DNA from: an uncultured Lachnospiraceae bacterium
GTDB taxonomy: Bacteria > Bacillota > Clostridia > Lachnospirales > Lachnospiraceae
Assembly: GCA_948688495.1 (NCBI GenBank)
Contig: CAPQSW010000016.1
Span: forward strand, 2,132-40,294
DNA: 38,163 nucleotides
Direction: 5' to 3'
Shown here piece after piece: positions 30,620 to 38,163 of this stretch. The translations under genes were made by a program, and so were the position numbers. Each line of letters begins with the position of its first letter. The stretch's first letter is position 1. The notes beneath the pieces are model-generated. The model worked only from the letters and a program-made list of their open reading frames with translations. It had not been told where the DNA came from and ran no database searches.

Positions 30620-31780
30620 ATGACAAAGATTGATATTATTTCGGGTTTTTTAGGTGCAGGGAAGACAACGTTTATTAAGAAGATGTTAGAGGATGTCTTT
30701 CAGGGAGAGAAAATTGTGCTGATTGAGAATGAGTTCGGAGAAATCGGCATTGACGGCGGATTTTTAAAGGATTCCGGGATCGAAATCAGCGAGTTGAATT
30801 CTGGGTGTATCTGTTGTTCCCTGGTGGGAGATTTTGGCAGGAACCTGAGGGAAGTGATGGAGCGGTTTCACCCGGACCGTATTCTTATTGAGCCGTCGGG
30901 TGTGGGAAAGTTATCGGATGTCATGAAGTCCGTACAGGAAGTAGAGGCAGAGAACGAGGTAAAGTTAAACGGCAGGATTACCGTAGTCAATACGCCAAAA
31001 GCCACAAAGCAAATGAAATCATTTGGAGAATTTTTTAATAATCAGATTGAGTATGCCACGGTTGTAGTGTTGAGCCGTACACAGAATGTAAAGGCGGAGC
31101 AGACAGAGCTGGTTGCAAATGAAATACGAAAGAAGAATCCTAAGGCTTCCATTATTACAACGCCGTGGGATGATATGGATGGAAGACAGATTTATAAGGT
31201 GATCGAACAGCAGAAGTCCCTGCAAGAAGAATTGATGGAGGAACATGAGCACGATCACGAACATGAGCATGGGCACGAACATGGGCATCATCACGATCAC
31301 GAACATGAGCATGGGCACGAACATGAGCACCATCATGATCACGAACATGAGCATGAGCACCATCATGGGCACGATCACGAGCATCATCACGATCACGAAC
31401 ATGAGCATGGGCACCATCATGATCACGAACATGAGCATGAGCACGGAGAGGAGTGTACCTGCGGCTGTCATGATCATGAACACGGCCACCACCATCATCA
31501 TGCAGATGAAATCTTTACAAGCTGGGGGAAGGAGACGCCCCACGTATTTGAAAAGGAAACCATTGAACATGCGTTGCAAGTGTTCTGCGATACAGAGGAT
31601 TACGGGACTATTTTGCGTGCAAAAGGAATTGTGCCGTGCAAAGACGGGACATGGATTTACTTTGATATGGTGGATGGTGAATATGAAATTCGGACAGGTG
31701 AGGCAGACTATACCGGACGGCTCTGTGTGATTGGTACGGATGTAAAAGAAGATAAATTGATGGAACTTTTTGGAATATAG
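30620..31780 (+). CDS. G3E (CobW/ZNG1-type) GTPase with a long histidine-rich tract
   Basis: A 386-residue GTPase. I chose ATG 30620 since GAGGAGG is just upstream and it begins the family motif (MTKIDIISGFLGAGKTT). P-loop residues 9-16; the metal-binding CxCC is C63, C65, C66; the CobW C-terminal domain is at about 300-386. Between the two domains lies a tract of about 90 residues (roughly 208-297) that is nearly half histidine, alternating with Glu, Asp and Gly and ending with CTCGCHDHEHG. Such proteins deliver zinc, cobalt or nickel to client enzymes; the tract would bind or store many metal ions. The next gene is a second G3E protein, 30 bases downstream. Confidence 0.9.
   Translation: MTKIDIISGFLGAGKTTFIKKMLEDVFQGEKIVLIENEFGEIGIDGGFLKDSGIEISELNSGCICCSLVGDFGRNLREVMERFHPDRILIEPSGVGKLSDVMKSVQEVEAENEVKLNGRITVVNTPKATKQMKSFGEFFNNQIEYATVVVLSRTQNVKAEQTELVANEIRKKNPKASIITTPWDDMDGRQIYKVIEQQKSLQEELMEEHEHDHEHEHGHEHGHHHDHEHEHGHEHEHHHDHEHEHEHHHGHDHEHHHDHEHEHGHHHDHEHEHEHGEECTCGCHDHEHGHHHHHADEIFTSWGKETPHVFEKETIEHALQVFCDTEDYGTILRAKGIVPCKDGTWIYFDMVDGEYEIRTGEADYTGRLCVIGTDVKEDKLMELFGI
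31240..31509 (+). repeat. His-rich coding repeat
   Basis: About 270 bases of imperfect hexamer-based repeats (units such as CACGAACATGAGCATGGG and CATCATGATCACGAA). All six frames are nearly open because stop codons cannot form, which explains long false frames on both strands. The array is expected to change length by slippage between strains. It is not a CRISPR array: the repeats are tandem, without spacers, and remain in frame with the GTPase. Confidence 0.9.
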
Positions 31781-31810
31781 GCTGAGATTTAGAAGAAAGG
31801 TTGTGGTCGT

Positions 31811-32758
31811 ATGGATATTGAGATTCCGGTATATTTATTTTCCGGTTTCATGGACAGCGGAAAGAGTTCCCTGATTCGGGAAACCCTGGTGGAAGGTGAT
31901 TTTGGTGAGGGTGGAAAGACGCTTTTAATTCTCTGTGAGGACGGGGAAGTGGAATTTGACGAACAGGAGCTTGCAGAGGTGAATACAGAACTGGTAATGA
32001 TTGAGGATGAAAAAGATTTCACCTCGGCCAGATTAAAAGAGCTGCAGCTTGCCTGCCAGCCGGATCAGGTGTTTATTGAGTATAATGGAACCTGGCAGAT
32101 GGCGACCTTCCTGGAAATGGATCTGCCGAAGGGCTGGATACTGGTGCAGGCGCTTGCTACTGTGGACGCCACGACATTTGAGATGTATCTGGCAAATATG
32201 CGCGCCATGATTATGGAACAGCTCTTTGCAGCAGACGTAGTTATTATCAACCGCTGTGACGACGATACGCCTAAGGGTAAGTTTAGGCGAGCTATCAAGG
32301 CGTTGAACCGCAAAGCGCAGATTGCCTACGAGCGTAAGGACGGTACGATGGATGAGAATGATATGGAAGAACTGCCCTATGATTTGAATCAGGAGATTAT
32401 AGATATTACAGATATGGATTATGGGATCTGGTATATGGATGCACTGGATGACCCTAAGAAATATGAAGGTAAAAAAGTCCGTTTTCTGGCATTGGTTTAC
32501 CGCCCGGAGAAGATGAAAAAGGAGGTTATGGTGCCAGGACGTTTCGCGATGACCTGTTGTGTGGATGATATTACTTTTATAGGGTTTAAGTGCAGATATG
32601 AAAAAGCTGCACAGATTCCACATAAATCCTGGGTTACGGTTACGGCAGAGATGAAGCATGAATTTGCATTGGAGTATAAGGGCAAGGGCCCGGTATTGTA
32701 TGCGCTGGATGTACAGCCGGCTGAGAAGCCGGAGGATGAGCTGATTTATTTCAGTTAG
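31811..32758 (+). CDS. G3E-like GTPase with a TIGR03943-type C-terminal domain
   Basis: A 315-residue protein. The P-loop region reads VYLFSGFMDSGKSSLIRETL, a G3E-like variant, and the middle keeps FIEYNGTW and VVIINRCDDD in the place of the NKxD motif. The CxCC of metal chaperones is absent. Residues about 195-315 (KKVRFLALVYRPEKM, GRFAMTCCVDDITFIGFKC) resemble the TIGR03943/YcgQ family, which is usually encoded beside a YraQ/YcgR permease of the UPF0718 type. No such permease is present here. It is likely co-transcribed with the His-rich GTPase and probably shares a role in metal handling. The fusion is inferred from motif reading. Confidence 0.75.
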   Translation: MDIEIPVYLFSGFMDSGKSSLIRETLVEGDFGEGGKTLLILCEDGEVEFDEQELAEVNTELVMIEDEKDFTSARLKELQLACQPDQVFIEYNGTWQMATFLEMDLPKGWILVQALATVDATTFEMYLANMRAMIMEQLFAADVVIINRCDDDTPKGKFRRAIKALNRKAQIAYERKDGTMDENDMEELPYDLNQEIIDITDMDYGIWYMDALDDPKKYEGKKVRFLALVYRPEKMKKEVMVPGRFAMTCCVDDITFIGFKCRYEKAAQIPHKSWVTVTAEMKHEFALEYKGKGPVLYALDVQPAEKPEDELIYFS

Positions 32759-32791
32759 GGGGAGGAACAGAAGGAAAGCTTAAATCGGTAA

Positions 32792-32932
32792 AAGGGGACG
32801 GGAGTTTCTGAGCTGGATGATTTGGTACTAAATTCGGTTGGTGCAGGTCTGGGAGCCGTATTGTCTGGCTTTGTTCACAAGATCTGTGAGAGGAAAAATT
32901 TAAATATTATTTGGAACGATAGGAAAGGGTGA
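32792..32932 (+). pseudogene. C-terminal remnant of a VanZ-like protein
   Basis: A frame of 46 codons without its own start reads KGTGVSELDDLVLNSVGAGL and continues into a hydrophobic helix and a basic tail. This is the terminal membrane segment pattern of VanZ-like proteins (TGxGxxDIDDLxLNTxG). A stop lies directly upstream in frame, and nothing earlier in the 32759-32937 gap matches the rest of the protein. The parent gene has been deleted. Confidence 0.5.
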
Positions 32933-32937
32933 AGGAT

Positions 32938-34068
32938 ATGGTTTATAAAGAATTTCAGGATTTGAAATTGTCTGCGCTTGGAATGGGGGCCATGCGTCTT
33001 CCACTCATCAATGGAAATGATGCAGAGATTGATGAGGAAAAGACAAAAGAGATGGTTGCTTATGCGATGGAGCAGGGGATCAATTATTATGATACGGCAT
33101 GGGGATACCATAATGGGAATTCTGAACTTGTCATGGGAAGGGTGCTTGGTAAGTATCCAAGGGAAAAATACTATCTTGCTACAAAGTTTCCAGGGTATGA
33201 CCTGTCCAACATGGATAAGGTAGAGGAGATTTTCGAGCGGCAGCTTAAAAAATGCGGCGTAGATTATTTTGACTTTTATCTGTTTCACAATGTCTGCGAG
33301 ATGAATATAGATGCGTATCTTGACCAGAAATACCATATTTTTTCCTATCTAATGGAGCAGAAAGAGAAGGGACGCATCCGTCATCTGGGTTTTTCTGCCC
33401 ATGGAAGCTGCGAGGTGATGAAGCGTTTCTTAGAAGCGTATGGTACGCATATGGAGTTTTGCCAGATTCAGTTGAATTGGCTGGACTGGACGTTCCAGGA
33501 TGCCAAGGGGAAAGTAGAATTGCTTTCCGAATATAATATTCCGGTATGGGTGATGGAGCCTTTGCGCGGCGGCAGGCTGTGTAATCTGTATCAGGAAGAA
33601 GTAGATAAATTAAAAGCAATTCGTTCCACGCAGACTGCTGCGGGCATGGCGTTTCGTTTTCTGCAGTCATTGCCGGAAGTCACGATGATATTGTCCGGTA
33701 TGTCAAGTTATGAACAGATGAAAGAGAATATTGCGACCTTTGCGAGTGAGGAACCGTTAAATAAAGAGGAATTTGATGGTTTGCAGCAGGTTGCAGCTGA
33801 AATGTTAAAGGCGAAAACAGTTCCGTGCACCTCCTGCCATTACTGTGTGAGCCATTGTCCGAAAGGACTCGATATACCTGCTTTGCTTGGGCTGTATAAC
33901 GAACACAGCTACACCGATGGAGGGTTTATTGCGCCAATGGCGTTGATGGCAGTGCCAGAGGAAAAGAGGCCAGGCGCTTGTATAGGTTGTCGAAGCTGTG
34001 AGGCCGTCTGTCCCCAGCAGATTAAAATCTCGGAGGCGATGGCAGACTTTGTGAGCAGGATGCAGTAA
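32938..34068 (+). CDS. Aldo/keto reductase with ferredoxin-type 4Fe-4S clusters
   Basis: A 376-residue protein; I prefer ATG 32938 (GAAGGAT close upstream and GAAAGGG further), with GTG at 32929 possible. Residues 1-280 are an aldo/keto reductase barrel with LGMGAMRLPL, the catalytic region GINYYDTAWGYHNGNSE, KFPGYD and HLGFSAHG. The C-terminal part has CTSCHYCVSHCPKGLDIP and CIGCRSCEAVCPQQIKIS, two cysteine clusters for [4Fe-4S] centres. This architecture is common in anaerobes. Substrate unknown. Cytoplasmic. Confidence 0.92.
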   Translation: MVYKEFQDLKLSALGMGAMRLPLINGNDAEIDEEKTKEMVAYAMEQGINYYDTAWGYHNGNSELVMGRVLGKYPREKYYLATKFPGYDLSNMDKVEEIFERQLKKCGVDYFDFYLFHNVCEMNIDAYLDQKYHIFSYLMEQKEKGRIRHLGFSAHGSCEVMKRFLEAYGTHMEFCQIQLNWLDWTFQDAKGKVELLSEYNIPVWVMEPLRGGRLCNLYQEEVDKLKAIRSTQTAAGMAFRFLQSLPEVTMILSGMSSYEQMKENIATFASEEPLNKEEFDGLQQVAAEMLKAKTVPCTSCHYCVSHCPKGLDIPALLGLYNEHSYTDGGFIAPMALMAVPEEKRPGACIGCRSCEAVCPQQIKISEAMADFVSRMQ

Positions 34069-34097
34069 AGAAGCGCTGCCTTGTAAGGAGGAATCTT

Positions 34098-34643
34098 ATG
34101 GAAGCATTAAAGATGAAGACGCTGGAAAACGAGGAAATTTACACAATTGATTACATTTATGCATTGCCGGATGGAGAGCGGGCGGAACTGATTGACGGTA
34201 AACTCTATGATATGGCGCCGCCCAATTGGACACATCAGAGGACGCTTAATTTTCTTACTTATGCGATAAATAAATATATTGAGGATAATAATGGAAAATG
34301 TCATGTACTTCCCGCGCCCTTTGCCGTATTCCTCAATAAAGATAAGACCAACTATGTAGAACCGGACATTTCAGTAATTTGTGATGACGATAAGCTGGAT
34401 GAAAAGGGTTGCCACGGCGCGCCGGATTGGGTAATCGAGATTGTGTCCCCATCCAGCAAACGTATGGACTATTTTATAAAGCTGTTTAAATACCGCAGTG
34501 CAGGGGTACGGGAATATTGGATTGTCGACCCCATAAAACAAAGAGTGACTGTCCACCATTTTGATATGGAGGATGGGGAAGAATATGCATTTGGGGAAGA
34601 AATTCCGGTTGGAATTTTTGAGGGATTTTCCATCAAGGTATAA
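34098..34643 (+). CDS. Uma2-family (DUF820) endonuclease-like protein
   Basis: A 181-residue protein with the PD-(D/E)xK-type Uma2 pattern: GERAELIDGKLYDMAPPNWT near the start, VEPDISVICDDDKLD, PDWVIEIVSPSS, and KLFKYRSAGVREYWIVDP. The acidic pair D and E of EPDIS and VIEIV are present. Uma2 proteins are abundant in cyanobacteria and occur in Clostridia; their biological role is unclear. Strong AAGGAGG before the start. No partner gene is obvious. Confidence 0.85.
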   Translation: MEALKMKTLENEEIYTIDYIYALPDGERAELIDGKLYDMAPPNWTHQRTLNFLTYAINKYIEDNNGKCHVLPAPFAVFLNKDKTNYVEPDISVICDDDKLDEKGCHGAPDWVIEIVSPSSKRMDYFIKLFKYRSAGVREYWIVDPIKQRVTVHHFDMEDGEEYAFGEEIPVGIFEGFSIKV

Positions 34644-34684
34644 TACATTAATGTGCCCCCATATATGGACAGAAAGGATCAGTC

Positions 34685-35422
34685 ATGGAATCAGACAGTA
34701 GATTATCAGACAGGATAGCAGACAGCATCTTATCCATGATTACCGTGGAACAACGCTTTTTGCCAGGCAGTAAGCTGCCGAACGAAAATGTATTGTCAAA
34801 GGAGCTGAATGTCAGCCGTACAACCCTTAGGGAGGCAATACGGATTCTCACCACCGGCGGGATATTGGAAATCCGCCGGGGGCGTGGGACATTTGTCCGG
34901 GAAGATTTCGAAAACAATCAGACCAAAGAACTATCCTCCCTTACGTCGGCAAAGGTGAAAGTGAGGGATTTATACGAGATGCGTCTGATTTTTGAACCGG
35001 AAGCGGCCTATTATGCAGCACAGCGCGGTACTGAGGAAGAAATACAGAGGATTCTTGCGCTGGGGATTGAAATAGAAGAACGGATCAAACATAAAAAAGA
35101 CCGGACCAAGGTGGAACAGGCGTTTCACAAATCTATAGCCAGGGCAACGCATAATGAATTTATGAACCGTCTTATGCCGGTAATTTATGAGGGGATTGAT
35201 AGAGGAGTACAACTGTCAAAGGCGCATACAGAGGTGGAGCAGGCAACGCTTGTTGAGCACAGGATGCTGATGGATTTTTTGGAATCCAGGAATGCAGAGG
35301 GAGCCAGGAACGCAATGCGCATACATATTTTGCATGCGATCGAGCAGTTTTCTGATGATGTGCCGCCGAAACAAAGGAGATTGGATGATGAAAAGAAAGA
35401 TTTGGAAAGAGATTCGCAGTGA
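34685..35422 (+). CDS. GntR/FadR-family transcriptional regulator
   Basis: A 245-residue regulator. Residues 1-75 are the winged helix (PGSKLPNENVLSKELNVSRT then REAIRILTTGGILEIRRGRG). Residues about 90-225 form an all-helical FCD ligand-binding domain (MRLIFEPEAAYYAAQRGTEE, FHKSIARATHNEFMN, LVEHRMLMDFLESRN). Members bind sugar acids or other organic acids, often with a metal. No sugar acid catabolism gene is adjacent, so the regulated genes are probably elsewhere. Its 3' end overlaps the signal peptidase gene by 38 bases. Confidence 0.92.
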   Translation: MESDSRLSDRIADSILSMITVEQRFLPGSKLPNENVLSKELNVSRTTLREAIRILTTGGILEIRRGRGTFVREDFENNQTKELSSLTSAKVKVRDLYEMRLIFEPEAAYYAAQRGTEEEIQRILALGIEIEERIKHKKDRTKVEQAFHKSIARATHNEFMNRLMPVIYEGIDRGVQLSKAHTEVEQATLVEHRMLMDFLESRNAEGARNAMRIHILHAIEQFSDDVPPKQRRLDDEKKDLERDSQ

Positions 35423-35906
35423 TGTAGTGATTGTACTGGTTGCACTGGCAATCGGGCTGATGTTGAATAAATTTGTAATTGCAAATGCACAGGTACCGTC
35501 CAGCTCTATGGAGACGACGGTGATGGCAGGGGACAGAATTTTTGTAAACCGATTGTCTTATGTGTTTGCGGAACCGAAAAGAGGTGATATTGTGACTTTT
35601 ATCTATCCAGATGATGGAGAGACGCTTTACCTCAAACGTGTCATGGGACTTCCGGGAGAGACTATCCAAGGGAAAAATGGTACGATATACATAGATGGAC
35701 AGCCTCTGGAAAAAGATTTCACCCAGGAAGTAAGCAGGGATGATTTTGGACCTTATACGGTACCGGCAGACTGCTATTTCATGATGGGAGATAACCGCAA
35801 TGATTCCTGGGATTCCCGATATTGGGAGCATACATTTGTAGAAAAGGCGGATATCATAGGCAGAGCTGTGTTCAGTTATTTTCCACATCCCCGGGTACTG
35901 AAATGA
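35385..35906 (+). CDS. lepB: Signal peptidase I
   Basis: A 173-residue type I signal peptidase. ATG 35385 has AAAGGAGA ten bases upstream. One N-terminal membrane anchor (VVIVLVALAIGLML), then the catalytic serine in VPSSSMETT, the lysine in TLYLKRVMGLPGE and the family box GDNRNDSWDSRYW. It removes signal peptides from secreted proteins on the outer face of the membrane. It overlaps the regulator gene and is probably translated with it, an unusual pairing. Its 3' end overlaps the convergent histidine kinase gene by 31 bases. Confidence 0.93.
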   Translation: MMKRKIWKEIRSDVVIVLVALAIGLMLNKFVIANAQVPSSSMETTVMAGDRIFVNRLSYVFAEPKRGDIVTFIYPDDGETLYLKRVMGLPGETIQGKNGTIYIDGQPLEKDFTQEVSRDDFGPYTVPADCYFMMGDNRNDSWDSRYWEHTFVEKADIIGRAVFSYFPHPRVLK

Positions 35907-38122
35907 CGGTTTCTCATAGTTTTTCTTATCGTTTCTAATAGTAACGGTACATCCATTGGCTTTGTAAGGTGCGCATTCATACCGCTCTCTATCGACATGC
36001 GTTTGTCGCTTTCAAAAGCGTTGGCAGAAAGCGCAATAATTGGGATGTCTGCCAGTTCTTTATTATTCAGCCTGCGGATGGCTTCCGTTGCCTCTCGCCC
36101 ATCCATCACCGGCATCTGTACATCCATTAATACCAGATCAAATTCTCCCGGGGTGGAAGCTGCCAGCTTTTCCACAGCAACCATGCCGTTTTCGGCAGTC
36201 TCAACCCGAAAACCCAATTCGCGCAGTATTTCAGTCTCTATGCTTAGATTAATCATATTATCTTCTACTAACAGAATTTTTAAGTTTGTCAGATTTTCCG
36301 CAGAATCCTCAGCAACTGCAGGCGGGTTGTCCTGTATACGCAGGCGCAATGTAACCGTGAAGTTGCTTCCTTTGCCTACCTTGCTGTCTACTTCAATTTT
36401 CCCACCCATTGCGGTAACAATGTTCTTGGCAATGGTGAGGCTTAGGCCGGTACCGTGGATACCGCTGTAGGTTGTATTTTTTTCCCGTTCAAAAGGCTCA
36501 AAGATATGCTCCAGAAAACTTTCGCTCATACCGATCCCATCATCTTTTACGGAAAACTGGTAAACGGTATAATGGTTGGGAAGGCTCTCCAATTCCCGGG
36601 CGCTTAAAACCACATGCCCGCCGCAGTTTGTGTAGGTGATGGCATTGTGGACAAGGTATAGAAAGGTTTGGTGTAATTTATCAGGATCACTGTAAACGTT
36701 GTGATGTACGAGCTCCTGGGATTCTAAGGAGAGGGAAATACCTTTTTCAAATGCATGGGGAAGCAGAGAATCATGCACTGCCTTTATAATATCAGCTAGG
36801 TTGCATTCATTCTTCTCAATATTTATATCATTTGATTCTGTCCAGGAGATTTCCAATACTTTTTCAATCAGGTCTAATAAATGGCTGCCCGCGGTTTCAA
36901 TTTTCTCCAGATAGTCTAAGACGGCTGTGCGGTTTGCAACATTCTGTCTTGCGAGGGTGGTAAACCCAAAGATTGCATTTAAGGGCGTGCGCATGTCATG
37001 GGACATATTGGAGAGGAAGGAATTTTTGGCAACAATTGCCAGATTTGCTTTATTCAGGGCATCTTCCAGTAACTGTTTCTGTTCCATTTCGCGGCGGACT
37101 TCAAGGTCTACCCGCCGGTAACCCATGACAATCTGGGTGACCTTATCTATCTTTCCTACGTTAACGATTCGTAACTGCAGATACTGAAGTTCACCGTTAT
37201 TGATAACGCGGTAATTTATGTAGTAAGTTTTCTTTTTTGATAGCTTTTCGCGTATGTATTCTGGGTTTGTAAGCTGCCGGACCATAGCGCGTTCTTCCGG
37301 ATGAACCCAGGTGTCCACATAATTGGATACATACCAGCAAAAGCCAATGATCTGGTATCTGTTGTCAAACTGATATTTTGTCCGGTCACTCAGGCGGTAA
37401 GGGAAGACTTTGTCACTGTCTAAATCGGCATAAAGGATGGATTCGTAATTTACACTGAGTCCTTCAATGACCTCCAGACGCCGTAAATGCTCCTGGTGGA
37501 TCAGTTTCTTTTCTCTATCATATGCATCTATCAGATTCTGCATTTTCTTTTCTTTTTTGTCGATGAGTGCTGCCCGCTCTATCAGATACTGGTTCTTTTT
37601 GGCGGTTGCGTCGGTGAGAAAGACATAAAAAACCCCTCCAAGTCCCTCGATGTCCAGATAATGTCCGAAATCCTCGATCCAGCAAATAGATCCGTCTTTG
37701 CGGATGGAGCGGTATTCTACATAGTCCAAATCATACTGGCTGTCAGCGATTTGCTTTTTAATGCTTTCTTCTACAGCATCCAAATCATAAGGATGCACGA
37801 TACCTTTGAAGGAATTGCCGGTCAATGTCTTAAACTCTTTCAGGGTATCGCACTTAAAAATTCGGAGGAGTGCTTTGTTGGCATAGATAATTTCCTCATT
37901 TCCATCTGCATGGTAGATTAAAAATCCACCGGGCATTTCGTCCATAAATTTTATGATTTCGCGAGCCCTGCGTACATCTGCTGGATTCAGTGGAAGAGAT
38001 GCCTGTGTGTTTTCATTTGAGTTCTTAAGATGGTCAATGTCTGTGGAGGCATTTTCCGGGATCTCTAGCAAAGCCAGCGCATATTCAATTAAGTTGTGGT
38101 CCAAGAAAGATTCATTCATCAT
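35876..38122 (-). CDS. Hybrid sensor histidine kinase (PAS-PAS-HisKA-ATPase-receiver)
   Basis: A 748-residue cytoplasmic hybrid kinase with no membrane segment. Two PAS domains lie at about 50-180 (FLIYHADGNEEIIYANKALL) and 215-345. A coiled-coil linker leads to the HisKA domain with FLSNMSHDMRTPLNAIFGF, where the histidine is the phosphorylation site. The ATPase has N-box LVHNAITYT, DDGIGM and GTGLSLTIAK. The C-terminal receiver (about 620-740) has LLVEDNMINL, the phosphoacceptor in LMDVQMPVMDG, LSANAF and LTKPMD. All key residues are present. Signals are likely internal, perhaps redox or small molecules. Its output partner is not adjacent. The start is preceded by AGAGGGAAT. Confidence 0.93.
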   Translation of the reverse strand: MMNESFLDHNLIEYALALLEIPENASTDIDHLKNSNENTQASLPLNPADVRRAREIIKFMDEMPGGFLIYHADGNEEIIYANKALLRIFKCDTLKEFKTLTGNSFKGIVHPYDLDAVEESIKKQIADSQYDLDYVEYRSIRKDGSICWIEDFGHYLDIEGLGGVFYVFLTDATAKKNQYLIERAALIDKKEKKMQNLIDAYDREKKLIHQEHLRRLEVIEGLSVNYESILYADLDSDKVFPYRLSDRTKYQFDNRYQIIGFCWYVSNYVDTWVHPEERAMVRQLTNPEYIREKLSKKKTYYINYRVINNGELQYLQLRIVNVGKIDKVTQIVMGYRRVDLEVRREMEQKQLLEDALNKANLAIVAKNSFLSNMSHDMRTPLNAIFGFTTLARQNVANRTAVLDYLEKIETAGSHLLDLIEKVLEISWTESNDINIEKNECNLADIIKAVHDSLLPHAFEKGISLSLESQELVHHNVYSDPDKLHQTFLYLVHNAITYTNCGGHVVLSARELESLPNHYTVYQFSVKDDGIGMSESFLEHIFEPFEREKNTTYSGIHGTGLSLTIAKNIVTAMGGKIEVDSKVGKGSNFTVTLRLRIQDNPPAVAEDSAENLTNLKILLVEDNMINLSIETEILRELGFRVETAENGMVAVEKLAASTPGEFDLVLMDVQMPVMDGREATEAIRRLNNKELADIPIIALSANAFESDKRMSIESGMNAHLTKPMDVPLLLETIRKTMRNRHFSTRGCGK

Positions 38123-38163
38123 GTTATTCCCTCTAAGTTATTTTTTCTAAATTTTAGCATAAA

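Noticed and set aside
31240..31509. Possible CRISPR array
   Set aside because: The repeats are tandem, short, without unique spacers, and in frame within the GTPase gene.
31019..31730. Long open frames on both strands across the His-rich repeat
   Set aside because: The repeat lacks stop codons in nearly every frame; these frames have low-complexity products (Met/Val/Ile or Thr/Met/Asn rich) and no ribosome binding site.

Overview
The window reads as a chromosomal segment of a low-to-mid GC, spore-forming Clostridia, most likely a gut Lachnospiraceae. The indications are a sigma-G gene, CotF-type coat proteins, a DUF6033 protein, a CD1871A-type CXXC peptide, several tiny membrane peptides preceded by strong AGGAGG sites, and many signalling proteins. 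The family assignment rests on recognised protein families; no 16S gene is present.

Region 1 (1-6.4 kb) is accessory and partly decayed. It holds the tail of a membrane protein, a frameshifted leucine-rich-repeat surface protein, a DUF6033 protein, a LytTR regulator that has lost much of its receiver domain, a 50-residue membrane peptide, a candidate type I toxin-antitoxin locus, a ZIP metal transporter, and a large serine recombinase. The recombinase lies tail-to-tail against the first 98 codons of sigG, which stop abruptly. This is the arrangement of the skin element in sigK, but in the forespore sigma gene. The 3' part of sigG is not in the window, so the far end of the element, if it exists, lies to the left of position 1.

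Region 2 (6.5-8.2 kb) has two small unknown proteins and a DapF-family protein with serine at both catalytic cysteine positions.

Region 3 (8.2-16.1 kb) is one co-directional cluster: ATP sulfurylase (cysD, cysNC with fused APS kinase), a PAPS-dependent sulfotransferase, and a sulfate ABC importer (sbp, cysT, cysW, cysA). No PAPS reductase or sulfite reductase is seen. The gene set imports sulfate, activates it to PAPS and transfers it to an unknown acceptor, so it looks built for sulfation and not for cysteine synthesis.

Region 4 (16.1-24.8 kb) mixes housekeeping and stress genes: argS, plsY with a broken glycolipid glycosyltransferase, an unknown protein, two CotF-like proteins, a response regulator fused to a (p)ppGpp synthetase domain, a TlpA / CXXC peptide / 4Fe-4S membrane protein redox operon, and trpS.

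Region 5 (24.9-38.1 kb) contains a PocR-domain pseudokinase overlapping an EAL phosphodiesterase, an ABC exporter, a DUF2156 protein, two G3E GTPases (one with a long His-rich tract), a VanZ-like remnant, an aldo/keto reductase with ferredoxin-type clusters, a Uma2 protein, a GntR/FadR regulator overlapping signal peptidase I, and a hybrid histidine kinase on the opposite strand.

No tRNA, rRNA, CRISPR array or insertion sequence was recognised. All assignments come from reading the sequence; no database search was possible.
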